Shown: one piece after another, positions 18,923 through 27,374 of the stretch
Position numbering within the stretch: position 1 is the first letter of the stretch
How the letters are laid out: each line of letters opens with the position of its first letter
NCBI GenBank assembly: GCA_945872855.1
Contig: CAMCAW010000011.1
Location: 1-35,442 of the forward strand
DNA: 35,442 nt
Reading direction: 5' to 3'
From: Rickettsia typhi
Lineage (GTDB): Bacteria > Pseudomonadota > Alphaproteobacteria > Rickettsiales > UBA1997
The notes under the pieces: model-generated
The model's database searches: none
What the model was told of the DNA's origin: nothing
The model's input: the letters and a program-made list of their open reading frames with translations, nothing else
Position numbers and translations under genes: made by a program

Positions 18923-20071
18923 TTACTCTTTTGGAATAATTTTCTTAATTTCCTCGCGAACAATCCTCTCAACTAAATCTGGCAAATTTTCATTTAGCCA
19001 TTTTTCTAATCGAGGCTCCATAAGCTGTGCAGCTATATCGGAGAAGGCTTCGCTTTTAGAGAAAGATGTTACTCCCGACACAACATTTTTTGCATCAACC
19101 AATTTTCTGATTGAATCGGTTATGTTAGAGGCCGCTTTCTGGCTTAATAAAGATTCTTCGGCGCCAGTGTTAGTTAAAAACTCATCAACATTGATGAATG
19201 TTTTTTTAGTTGAGCCTGATGTTGTTTGCGACATTGAATTTATTGATTCTATCGGGGCAGATTGTGTTGATATATAAGTTGGTGCAGCTGGAGCAATAAC
19301 TGGCGGCGCAACCTTGTCTACTAAAGCTTTATCTGAAATTGACCTTGCTTTTGATAAAGCCTCTTGTCGCAAAAGCTCTTCTAACTCATCTTCATCTGAG
19401 TTTTTAACTGGTTCAGCTTTTTCTTCTTGAGCTTGCAGCTGGTCTGGGCCTAACCATTCTTCGCTTTCTTCAGGCAGCTCTAGGTTTTCTTCGGGGCCTT
19501 GCTCGGCAACAGGATCCGCCTCTGGAGTAGTCTCTTCTTCTATCTCTAGATTAGACTCTTCCATCTCCACAACAGCATCATCTATCTCTAAATTAGGCTC
19601 ATCTAACTCCACAGCATCTTCTTCAAATTCCTCAACAAATTCTTCTGGCTCTAACTCTGGAATTTCCATCTCTGACTCAATCTCTGGCTCAAGTGAAATT
19701 TCCCCTTGATCCACATCTTCCTCATCAAATGTAAAATCATGATCATCAGATTCAACAACCTCGCTTTCAAGTGGCTCTGCAGCAATGTCTGTTTCTATAT
19801 TTTTATCATCAGCAGACTCAAAGCTTTCAGTAATTTTGCGCTCCATTGTATTATCATCTTCTATTTGTTCGGGCTTAGCTGGTGGCGCTTCTTCAACTTT
19901 TTCTGATGCAGCATCTTTTTGTGCAGCAGAAGTTTTTTTAGCGGGAGAGGCATAGTCAAATTCATCACTAATATCAGAAAAATCCTTACCTTCGGGCTTT
20001 CTTGGCTCGTCAAGCTTTTGGATTTTTTTTCTGATACTTTCTAAAATTGAAAGAGTGTTTGTTTCTGCCAT
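18923..20071 (-). CDS. PopZ-like (DUF2497) polar organising protein with long acidic linker
   Basis: N-terminal helix TLSILESIRKKIQ, Glu/Asp-rich low-complexity middle, C-terminal FSDIAAQLMEPRLEKWLNENLPDLVERIVREEIKKI typical of PopZ/DUF2497. Confidence 0.82.
   Translation of the reverse strand: MAETNTLSILESIRKKIQKLDEPRKPEGKDFSDISDEFDYASPAKKTSAAQKDAASEKVEEAPPAKPEQIEDDNTMERKITESFESADDKNIETDIAAEPLESEVVESDDHDFTFDEEDVDQGEISLEPEIESEMEIPELEPEEFVEEFEEDAVELDEPNLEIDDAVVEMEESNLEIEEETTPEADPVAEQGPEENLELPEESEEWLGPDQLQAQEEKAEPVKNSDEDELEELLRQEALSKARSISDKALVDKVAPPVIAPAAPTYISTQSAPIESINSMSQTTSGSTKKTFINVDEFLTNTGAEESLLSQKAASNITDSIRKLVDAKNVVSGVTSFSKSEAFSDIAAQLMEPRLEKWLNENLPDLVERIVREEIKKIIPKE
19529..19612 (-). repeat. 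Two diverged 42-bp tandem units in the popZ-like coding sequence
   Basis: Encodes VELDEPNLEIDDAV followed by VEMEESNLEIEEET; the two 42-nt units abut exactly. Confidence 0.65.
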
Positions 20072-20115
20072 AAAATGGAATTAATATTTTGTGAGGTGAG
20101 CTAAAAGCCCACGCC

Positions 20116-21087
20116 CTACTCTTTTAACAATTTAGCTTCTTTGAAATAGCGCAAAGACCCTGGATGAATTGGAACAGAATTACCCTCTTTGATCATTTCT
20201 TCTTTTTTCAACACAGCAAATACTGGGTGCAAAGTTTTGAAATTATCGAAGTTTTCAAACACCGATTTTGTCATGTTATAAACGACTTCGGCGCTTGTTT
20301 TTTCTGATGTGACAACCACGGCTTTAACGCCAAAAGTATCAACATTATTTGGATTTCCCGGATACATTCCGCCTGGAATTATTGCCTTTACGTAAAAAGA
20401 ATTATTCTTAACAAGTTTGTCGATGGTTTCTTTATCGATGCTTAAAATTCTGATTTTGCAAGTTTGTGCAGCCTCTTGAATTACACCGTTAGGGTTTCCG
20501 GCCATATAAACCATTGCGTCAATTTTACCTTCACACAAAGCTTTTGGTTGCTCTGACGGTTGCAAATTAGTGATTTCGGAGAAACTTTCTTTTGTCCAAC
20601 CTTTAGCACCCATCAACACTTCAATGGTGGCGTACATTCCTGAGCCTTGCAAACCGAAGTTGATTTTTTTGCCAGTCAAGCCATCAAGATCTTTGATGTC
20701 TGATTTTTCTGTGACGGCGATGGCGAAAGTTTCGGTGTAAAGCGAAAATACTGAACGCAATTCTCTGAATGGCTTTTGATCAGCGAAGAAACCGCTGCCA
20801 TTGTAAGCGTGATATTGCCAATCTGATTGCACAATACCAAAATCTAGCGCACCGCTTCTGATAGCATTAAGGTTAGAAACTGAACCACCCGTAGATTCAA
20901 CCGAACATCTAATGCCGTGCTCTTTTCTGCCGCGATTGAGCAACCTGCAAATGGCACCGCCCGCTGGATAATATACGCCCGTAATGGCTCCCGTGCCAAC
21001 TGAAACATATTTTGTTGCGGCGAATGAATCTGTGGCGAAAAGCGCAGTTAAGGCCGCTATAGTAATAAGAATCTTTTTCATTATCAT
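20116..21087 (-). CDS. TAXI-family TRAP transporter solute-binding protein
   Basis: Signal peptide; YVSVGTGAITGVYYPAGGAICRLLNRGRKEHGIRCSVESTGGSVSNLNAIRSGALDFGIVQSD. Confidence 0.93.
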   Translation of the reverse strand: MIMKKILITIAALTALFATDSFAATKYVSVGTGAITGVYYPAGGAICRLLNRGRKEHGIRCSVESTGGSVSNLNAIRSGALDFGIVQSDWQYHAYNGSGFFADQKPFRELRSVFSLYTETFAIAVTEKSDIKDLDGLTGKKINFGLQGSGMYATIEVLMGAKGWTKESFSEITNLQPSEQPKALCEGKIDAMVYMAGNPNGVIQEAAQTCKIRILSIDKETIDKLVKNNSFYVKAIIPGGMYPGNPNNVDTFGVKAVVVTSEKTSAEVVYNMTKSVFENFDNFKTLHPVFAVLKKEEMIKEGNSVPIHPGSLRYFKEAKLLKE

Positions 21088-21185
21088 GTGGATAAAAATT
21101 ATAGACGAAATTTAGCTTATTGATATTTTCGGTTTTTATTTTTTTTACAAGTTATTTGTTTGTTTTTTGAACTTTTTTCAAAACT

Positions 21186-21213
21186 TGACATATTAACGAT
21201 TCGTTTCATAGTG
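21186..21213 (+). promoter_or_regulatory. Putative sigma70-type promoter for the symporter gene
   Basis: TTGACA (21186-21191), 16-bp spacer, CATAGT (21208-21213). Confidence 0.5.
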
Positions 21214-21253
21214 TTGGCGCTTTTTTATGTACCACTAAAAGGCTTCTTTTTAA

Positions 21254-22504
21254 GTGACTCATCAATATACATTTGCTAACTCTATGAAACTTTGGCAACA
21301 AGTTCTTATTGGTTTAATTCTCGGCGTTTTCGCTGGTTTAATTTTTGAAGAAAAAGCCGCGGAATTAAAAATATTAGGCACAATATTCATCTCGCTAATA
21401 AAAATGGTAATTGCGCCATTGATATTCTTTGCAATTCTATCTGGCATAACATCAATGCAAGGCGAAGGAAACCTTACTAGAGTTGGCTTGAAGGGATTTT
21501 TTGGTTATATTATCACTTCAATTTTTGCCGTAGTTATCGGCCTAACTTCTGGCACAATTTTTAAACCAGGCACAGGAATCGATCTTAACGGCGCACTCGG
21601 AGAAGTTTCTGCAGCGCTTCCTGCAGCAAATACATCGCCGTCATTTTCAGATTTTATACTCGGGCTAATTCCTGTAAACCCAATAAACGCAATGGCCTCC
21701 GACCATTTCTTGCAAATCATCATATTTTCTATTTTTGCTGGCATCACTATTAATATGGTTGGCGAAAAAGCAAAAGTGTTGCGCGACTTCATCGGCGCCG
21801 CTTCGCAAGTTACCTTCAAAATGATTGATATGATTATCAAATTAGCGCCTCTTGGCGTATTTGGTTTTATTGCTTGGGTTATAGGAACGCAAGGTCTGAA
21901 TATTCTTGAAGCCTTAGCAACTCTAGTATTGGCCCTTCTCGCTGCCTGCGCCGTGCAATATGTTGTTTTCGGATTTCTTATTTTGCTTTTTGCGCGCATG
22001 TCGCCTTTTCCATTTTATCGCAAAATTTTATTCACTCAATCAATTGCCTTTGCAACCAGCAGCAGCAAGGCCACTCTCTCTACAGCGATGACACAATTGC
22101 AAGAAAGAATGGGCGTCTCCAAAACTAATTCTAACTTTTTAATGCCACTCGGGGTTTGCGTTAACATGGACGGAACCGCGATTTATCTAGGCATTTGCGC
22201 CTTATTTTTCTCGCAAGCCTATGGAATAGATTTAACAATCGGCAACTATTTAATGCTGGTTCTCACTTGCACTTTGGGCTCAATTGGCGCAGCTGGCATT
22301 CCTAGTGGATCGATTATTTTCATGGGAATGGTTTTAAATTCGGTAGGGTTGCCAATTGAAGGTATCGGAATTATTCTTGGAGTTGACCGCATTTTAGACA
22401 TGGTTCGCACCACCATCAATATCACGGGCGACACAGCAATAACGCTGATTGTCGACAAAACTGAAGGAATGCTTGATGAAAAAATTTACCACTCGAAATC
22501 TTAA
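21254..22504 (+). CDS. Dicarboxylate/amino acid:cation symporter (DAACS family)
   Basis: FATSSSKATLSTAM serine-rich motif, GVCVNMDGTAIYLGICALF, GDTAITLIVDKTEG. An internal ATG at 21284 (MKLWQQVLIG) is a plausible alternative start. Confidence 0.93.
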   Translation: MTHQYTFANSMKLWQQVLIGLILGVFAGLIFEEKAAELKILGTIFISLIKMVIAPLIFFAILSGITSMQGEGNLTRVGLKGFFGYIITSIFAVVIGLTSGTIFKPGTGIDLNGALGEVSAALPAANTSPSFSDFILGLIPVNPINAMASDHFLQIIIFSIFAGITINMVGEKAKVLRDFIGAASQVTFKMIDMIIKLAPLGVFGFIAWVIGTQGLNILEALATLVLALLAACAVQYVVFGFLILLFARMSPFPFYRKILFTQSIAFATSSSKATLSTAMTQLQERMGVSKTNSNFLMPLGVCVNMDGTAIYLGICALFFSQAYGIDLTIGNYLMLVLTCTLGSIGAAGIPSGSIIFMGMVLNSVGLPIEGIGIILGVDRILDMVRTTINITGDTAITLIVDKTEGMLDEKIYHSKS

Positions 22505-23144
22505 ATTTGTTGCAAGAAAAACTGGCTACGCCCTTAGATTTGGGGCTTGCGTGGTGTTTTTTTGTTTTTTGCTACAAGAAAATTCATCAGCAAAAACTAA
22601 TTTTTTAACAACATATAAAACCGACCTCGATGCCGTAGAATCATATCTCAACAGCATCGCAAACTTCAGCGCAAAATTCATACAGAAATCTTCTAACGGC
22701 ATTGTTGAGGGAAAATTTTATTTGTCGCGCCCCGGAAGAATGCGGGTGGAGTATTTGAACGAACCAAAAATTTTAATCGTAGTCAATGGCTCGGTTTTAT
22801 CTTATCAAGATATTGAGCTTGACGAAGTTTCTAACCTCAGCACTAACACTACTCCCGCATCATTTTTAACGCGCCAAAATATTTCTTTTGCCGCTAAAGA
22901 CGTTGAAATTACTAACGTTGTAAAAAGCAGCGATTCAATCACAATTTCGCTCATCAAAAAAAATCGCACTGAAGCAGGAGAATTTGCATTAACCTTCAAA
23001 ACCCGCCCTGCTCTAGGGTTTGTGAAGATGCAAGTTATAAATGATTTAGGCGAAGTTACTTCAATAACTTTGCGCGACCCCACTTTTCCACAAAATTTAA
23101 GTGATGATTTATTTATAATTCGTAATAAAAATTTACCTTTTTAG
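22476..23144 (+). CDS. lolA: Outer-membrane lipoprotein carrier protein LolA
   Basis: DAVESYLNSIANFSAKFIQ, GKFYLSRPGRMRVEYLNEPKILIVVNGSVLSYQD. ORF opens at 22449; ATG at 22476 (MKKFTTRN) is preferred and overlaps the end of the symporter gene. Confidence 0.88.
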   Translation: MKKFTTRNLKFVARKTGYALRFGACVVFFCFLLQENSSAKTNFLTTYKTDLDAVESYLNSIANFSAKFIQKSSNGIVEGKFYLSRPGRMRVEYLNEPKILIVVNGSVLSYQDIELDEVSNLSTNTTPASFLTRQNISFAAKDVEITNVVKSSDSITISLIKKNRTEAGEFALTFKTRPALGFVKMQVINDLGEVTSITLRDPTFPQNLSDDLFIIRNKNLPF

Positions 23145-23198
23145 AATTTTAACGAGGCGATATTCCTAATTAAACAAAAAACGGAATCATTAATTTGA

Positions 23199-23621
23199 AT
23201 GGCATTAATTTCTCTCAACTCTGCAAATAGCAAGAAGAAACGCATCATCAGCGATATAAACATCACGCCTTTTGTCGATGTACTTTTAGTACTGTTGATA
23301 ATTTTTATGCTGGCCGCACCCCTGATGACCAGCGGCGTTAAGGTTGATCTGCCTAAAGGCGCATCTAGCCCGATTGATGAAAAAATGCAGCCGATAATTG
23401 TCTCAATTAAAACCGATGGCTCGATTTTTTTGCAAGACGAACCCTTGAAACTCGGACTTCTAGGACCTCGCTTACTTGCGACCACAATCAACAATCTCAA
23501 CACAAAAATTTATGTGCGTGCCGATCAAAACATCGATTATGGCCGCGTGATGGAAGTTGTAAAATCGGTTAACCTCACCGGATTCAATCAAGTAATTTTA
23601 GTTACTGAACTCGCAAAATGA
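23199..23621 (+). CDS. tolR: ExbD/TolR-family biopolymer transport protein
   Basis: SDINITPFVDVLLVLLIIFMLAAPLMTSGVKVDLPK; single N-terminal TM. Confidence 0.9.
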   Translation: MALISLNSANSKKKRIISDINITPFVDVLLVLLIIFMLAAPLMTSGVKVDLPKGASSPIDEKMQPIIVSIKTDGSIFLQDEPLKLGLLGPRLLATTINNLNTKIYVRADQNIDYGRVMEVVKSVNLTGFNQVILVTELAK

Positions 23622-24361
23622 TCAAGAATATTTTATATTCGCTGCTGCTGCATTCAACATTAGCATTTTTAATCTACTTTAATTTTCACCAAATCATCAA
23701 TGAAAAAATTGATCTGAAAGATGGCGTAACCGTTGGCATTGTAAGCTTACAAGATATAACAAAACCAACAAAAGTTACAGAAAAATCTGAGGTGGTGGAG
23801 GAGGAGAAAAAAATAATCGTTAAAAAAACCGCTAAACCAAAAGTAAAGCCTGTCAAAGCAATCGCGCGCCCATTACTCGAAAATAAAGCACAATTTAAAA
23901 AAGCTGAAGAAGAAAAAACTGAAGAAGTTGCAAAAAAAGTTGAAGAAGAAAAACCTGTTGAAACCAAGGAGGAAGAGGAGGAAAAGCCTACTGAAGAAAT
24001 TCAAACCGCAACCATAGATAGCACTAATAACGCTGAAGATTTAGAAAATTTGCAACTTTCGGCGCGCGAAAAATTTAATATTCAATCGCAATTGCGAGCC
24101 TGTTATAAGCGGGCTCTCGCCAATGTTCCGAAGAGTAATTTTGTCGCTTTGGTTAAAGTTACAATTTTGCAAGATGGCACAATAGATTTCGATACAGACG
24201 ATATGATTGATAGCCAACGCTACAATTCAAAAGATGCAAATTATAAAAATCGTATGGATAGTGTGGTGCAAACTTTAGAGCTATGCAGCCCCTTACGCAA
24301 TATGCCTTCAGAGAAATATGAGATTTGGCGCGAATTTACAATTGAGTTTGGTGGCGAATAA
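23618..24361 (+). CDS. tolA: TolA-like envelope-spanning protein
   Basis: N-terminal TM, Lys/Glu-rich middle, C-terminal RACYKRALANVPKSNFVALVKVTILQDGTI domain; 4-bp overlap with tolR. Confidence 0.78.
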   Translation: MIKNILYSLLLHSTLAFLIYFNFHQIINEKIDLKDGVTVGIVSLQDITKPTKVTEKSEVVEEEKKIIVKKTAKPKVKPVKAIARPLLENKAQFKKAEEEKTEEVAKKVEEEKPVETKEEEEEKPTEEIQTATIDSTNNAEDLENLQLSAREKFNIQSQLRACYKRALANVPKSNFVALVKVTILQDGTIDFDTDDMIDSQRYNSKDANYKNRMDSVVQTLELCSPLRNMPSEKYEIWREFTIEFGGE

Positions 24362-24380
24362 TTATTTATAAAAATAAAAT

Positions 24381-25271
24381 ATGGTCAAAAAAGGATTTTC
24401 GTTAATTGAGTTATCTGTAGTGCTTTTAATCATCGGAATTATTATTGCGGGGATCACACAATCAAGCCGATTGGTGGCGCAATTCAAAATTTCAAGCGCG
24501 CAATCGCAAACAAAAAATTCTCCCATTAATTCCATTCCAGATCTTGCAGCGTGGTACGAAACCACAAGGGAAGAAAGTTTTGCCGATTCTCAAACTAGCG
24601 ATTTATCGGCAATAACCACTTGGTACGACACCAACCCTTCTTCTAACGACAAACATAACGTAATTTCAAACTCACCTCCCACAACCTCGCCAACTTATAT
24701 CGCAAGCTGCATAAATCAATTGCCTTGCCTTAGATTTAACGGAATCTCAAATTATCTATCTTTTGGCGATGTTGGTGGAAATTTTTTGACCAACACAAGC
24801 TATACTATTTTTATTGTTGAACAAAGAAGATCGAGCTCACAAGGCTATTTTTTCGGCGCCAGCTACGGCATATATGCCGAAAATGATCGCATTATGTTGG
24901 GATATTTAAATAACGACACATTATTTTATTCTCATGATCTAAACGGTTATACTAAAAGCATCGCCCCTTATTCCACACCATCACCAAAAATTCACAGTTT
25001 CAGATTTAATGCAGAAGCAGCAGCCAATTCCCGCACTTATTTCGCAAATGGCACTCAAGCCACACTAGATAATTACGATGCCAATCCTGCAATTGCACCA
25101 ATTACCAGAAATAGATTCGCCTCTATAGGATTCAGCTCTATCTCTGGCTTGAATGGATATTTTAACGGCGATATTGCTGAAATTATAATTTTTACTCGCG
25201 CCTTAAATAACGACGAAAAAAAAGCTGTTGAGGGATATTTAGGAAAAAAATGGGCAATTGTAATATCTTAA
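24381..25271 (+). CDS. Type IV prepilin-like N-terminus fused to a probable LamG/concanavalin-like jelly-roll domain
   Basis: Class III signal MVKKG^FSLIELSVVLLIIGIIIAGI (Glu5 conserved); later LRFNGISNYLSFGD, TIFIVEQRRSS, FNGDIAEIIIFTRALNNDEKKAVEGYLGKKW typical of LamG-like modules. Confidence 0.8.
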   Translation: MVKKGFSLIELSVVLLIIGIIIAGITQSSRLVAQFKISSAQSQTKNSPINSIPDLAAWYETTREESFADSQTSDLSAITTWYDTNPSSNDKHNVISNSPPTTSPTYIASCINQLPCLRFNGISNYLSFGDVGGNFLTNTSYTIFIVEQRRSSSQGYFFGASYGIYAENDRIMLGYLNNDTLFYSHDLNGYTKSIAPYSTPSPKIHSFRFNAEAAANSRTYFANGTQATLDNYDANPAIAPITRNRFASIGFSSISGLNGYFNGDIAEIIIFTRALNNDEKKAVEGYLGKKWAIVIS

Positions 25272-25277
25272 ATTTTA

Positions 25278-25305
25278 TTGACAGATTCCTACGCTACGTT
25301 AAAAA
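25278..25305 (+). promoter_or_regulatory. Putative sigma70-type promoter
   Basis: TTGACA, 16-bp spacer, TAAAAA, about 33 bp upstream of the small ORF at 25339. Confidence 0.4.
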
Positions 25306-25338
25306 TGATTTTATTATTCATCTAACTTAAAATAAATT

Positions 25339-25509
25339 ATGCAAAATCCATTACCAATTAAATTTGAACAAGATCACTCATCAGAAAAAAATCTTCCTCT
25401 TGATGCAAAACAATTGCTGGAAATTTTAGATGAGTTGCAAGACTTCACAACCAAGCTTAGAAAAAAATTAATGGGTGAGTTGAAGCAAGACGGATCTGAC
25501 AAAAGCTAG
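25339..25509 (+). CDS. Small ORF, 56 aa, unknown function
   Basis: MQNPLPIKFEQDHSSEKNLPLDAKQLLEILDELQDFTTKLRKKLMGELKQDGSDKS; ATG, promoter-like sequence upstream; below the length cutoff of the ORF track. Confidence 0.5.
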   Translation: MQNPLPIKFEQDHSSEKNLPLDAKQLLEILDELQDFTTKLRKKLMGELKQDGSDKS

Positions 25510-25778
25510 TTTTGCGTTTCAATGTTTCGTGCCAGCACAATTCCTATGAATAAGTTGCTGGCAAAAACAATTAAAATACTCACCATTATTGTTAATATTG
25601 TGCTGAGCCTATCGTTATTGCGAAACGAAATTAATATCATAAAAAGCAAAAAACTGCTGTAAGAAATTGAAAGACAGCAAATTTTTCGAACATAAGTTGC
25701 GCAGAAAAATAATCCTGCAACCCCTGCTATTACTACAAAAAGCAACAAAGCAGAAATAAATAAATAACCAAATTCCAT
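25506..25778 (-). CDS. Small integral membrane protein, about 3 TM, unknown
   Basis: 90-aa strongly hydrophobic ORF filling an otherwise empty gap between flanking genes. Confidence 0.55.
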   Translation of the reverse strand: MEFGYLFISALLLFVVIAGVAGLFFCATYVRKICCLSISYSSFLLFMILISFRNNDRLSTILTIMVSILIVFASNLFIGIVLARNIETQN

Positions 25779-26282
25779 ATGAAAAAAATTGTAGTTTTTG
25801 TTTTTTCTTTAGTGTTGTTTTTTGCAACTAACATTCAAGCAGAAATCGTAAATCTACAAAAAGACGAGAAAAAATTTGGCGAATGGAAAGTTTTCTGCGA
25901 AACAGATGCGATGATGAACCTTACTCACTGCAGGATTGGTGTGAAGTTTTTCGACAATGCTTCTGCTGTTACGATTGAACCAAATAGCGTATTTTTCAAC
26001 CAATTTTTTATCACAATTCCCAAAATTCGCCTCGGAAATTTTCTGCAAATTCGCGTTGACCAAAACGATTTAACGCTGTCGCAAGTAGTAAAGGAAAGCG
26101 ATTTTGGGCTTATTGAAATTAGCGATGAACAGAAAAAATCTCTATTTACACAGATGAAAAAGGGAGATTTTTTATTTTTCCGCTTTAATATTCGCGAATC
26201 AGATAAAGAAGTGACCGCAAAAATTAATCTCAACGATTTCAGAAATGCCCTCGCTTACTACAAAGATCGCGTTTCAAAATAG
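25779..26282 (+). CDS. Secreted IalB-like (invasion-associated locus B) protein
   Basis: Signal peptide to AxA (NIQA); FGEWKVFCETDAMMNLTHCRIGVKF resembles the IalB W-x-x-x-C...C core. Confidence 0.6.
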   Translation: MKKIVVFVFSLVLFFATNIQAEIVNLQKDEKKFGEWKVFCETDAMMNLTHCRIGVKFFDNASAVTIEPNSVFFNQFFITIPKIRLGNFLQIRVDQNDLTLSQVVKESDFGLIEISDEQKKSLFTQMKKGDFLFFRFNIRESDKEVTAKINLNDFRNALAYYKDRVSK

Positions 26283-26340
26283 TTTTGCATGAACTTATTT
26301 TGGTTTCGCAAATAGTTTTTATACTCAAAATTTTTAAAAT

Positions 26341-27351
26341 ATGACAACACGCGTAGCAATAAATGGCTTAGGTAGAATTGGTAGATGCGTTTTGCGCGCA
26401 ATTTTTGAAGAAGCAAAATATTCTGATATAGAATTAGTTGCAGTCAATGCCAGCGCGCCTTTAGAGACATTGAAGCATTTGCTAAAATATGATTCTATTC
26501 ATGGGCGTTTTTCTAAAAATGTTGAAGTTGGTGAAAAATCTTTAATTGTTGATGACAAAAAAATCGCTCTAGTTTCTGAACGCGATCCTAAAAAATTGCC
26601 GTGGAAAGAATTAAATATTGATATTGTTTTTGAATGCACTGGCGCCTTTACAGATTACAAAGACGCACATCAACATATTGAAGCAGGCGCAAAAAAAGTT
26701 ATAATTTCTGCGCCAGCGAAGGGTGATAATGTGAAAACCATAGTTTACGGAGTCAACGATAGCGCGCTTTCATCGCAAGATGCAGTTATTTCTGTTGGCT
26801 CATGCACCACAAATTGCTTGGCACCAATTGCTAAAGCCTTAAATGACGCAATCGGCATAGAGCAAGGCTTCATGACCACAATTCATGCTTATACTAACGA
26901 TCAAAACGTAGTTGACAATCCACATAAAGATTTGCGCCGAGCTAGAGCCTGCGCGCTTTCAATGATTCCAACTTCAACTGGCGCGGCCAAAGCAATTGGC
27001 TTGGTGCTTCCAGAATTAAAGGGCAAGCTTGATGGCGGTGCGATTAGAGTACCAACGGCTAACGTCTCTATGGTTGATTTTACTTTTATCGCCTCAAAAC
27101 CAACTTCTATCGCCGAAGTTAACGAGGCCGTTAAAAAAGCCGCTGCGAGCACGATGAAAGAGGTTCTACAAATTGTTGAGGAGCCCTTAGTTTCGATTGA
27201 TTTTAATCACAGCCCTTATAGTTCTTGCTTTGACGTGGCACAAACTAAGGTGATGGGAAGTTTTGTGAAGGTGGCCTCTTGGTATGATAATGAGTGGGGT
27301 TTTTCGCTGCGAATGATTGATGTGGCTCGTTTGGTTAGTGCAAAGAAGTAG
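26341..27351 (+). CDS. gap: Glyceraldehyde-3-phosphate dehydrogenase, type I
   Basis: RVAINGLGRIGR, SVGSCTTNCLAP, WYDNEWGFSLRMID. Confidence 0.97.
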   Translation: MTTRVAINGLGRIGRCVLRAIFEEAKYSDIELVAVNASAPLETLKHLLKYDSIHGRFSKNVEVGEKSLIVDDKKIALVSERDPKKLPWKELNIDIVFECTGAFTDYKDAHQHIEAGAKKVIISAPAKGDNVKTIVYGVNDSALSSQDAVISVGSCTTNCLAPIAKALNDAIGIEQGFMTTIHAYTNDQNVVDNPHKDLRRARACALSMIPTSTGAAKAIGLVLPELKGKLDGGAIRVPTANVSMVDFTFIASKPTSIAEVNEAVKKAAASTMKEVLQIVEEPLVSIDFNHSPYSSCFDVAQTKVMGSFVKVASWYDNEWGFSLRMIDVARLVSAKK

Positions 27352-27374
27352 AAGCCTTAAGAATTGAGCACTTA

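Noticed and set aside
21505-21999. 164-aa minus-strand ORF opposite the DAACS symporter
   Set aside because: Antisense to a conserved membrane transporter; composition reflects the complement of hydrophobic codons.
23770-24010. Lys/Glu-rich low-complexity DNA in tolA considered as a tandem repeat
   Set aside because: No regular period is seen; it fits the ordinary charged linker of TolA-like proteins.
25506-25778. Assignment of the 90-aa membrane ORF to an Mrp/Mnh antiporter or NuoK-like subunit
   Set aside because: Only general hydrophobic similarity; no diagnostic motif, so it is left as unknown.
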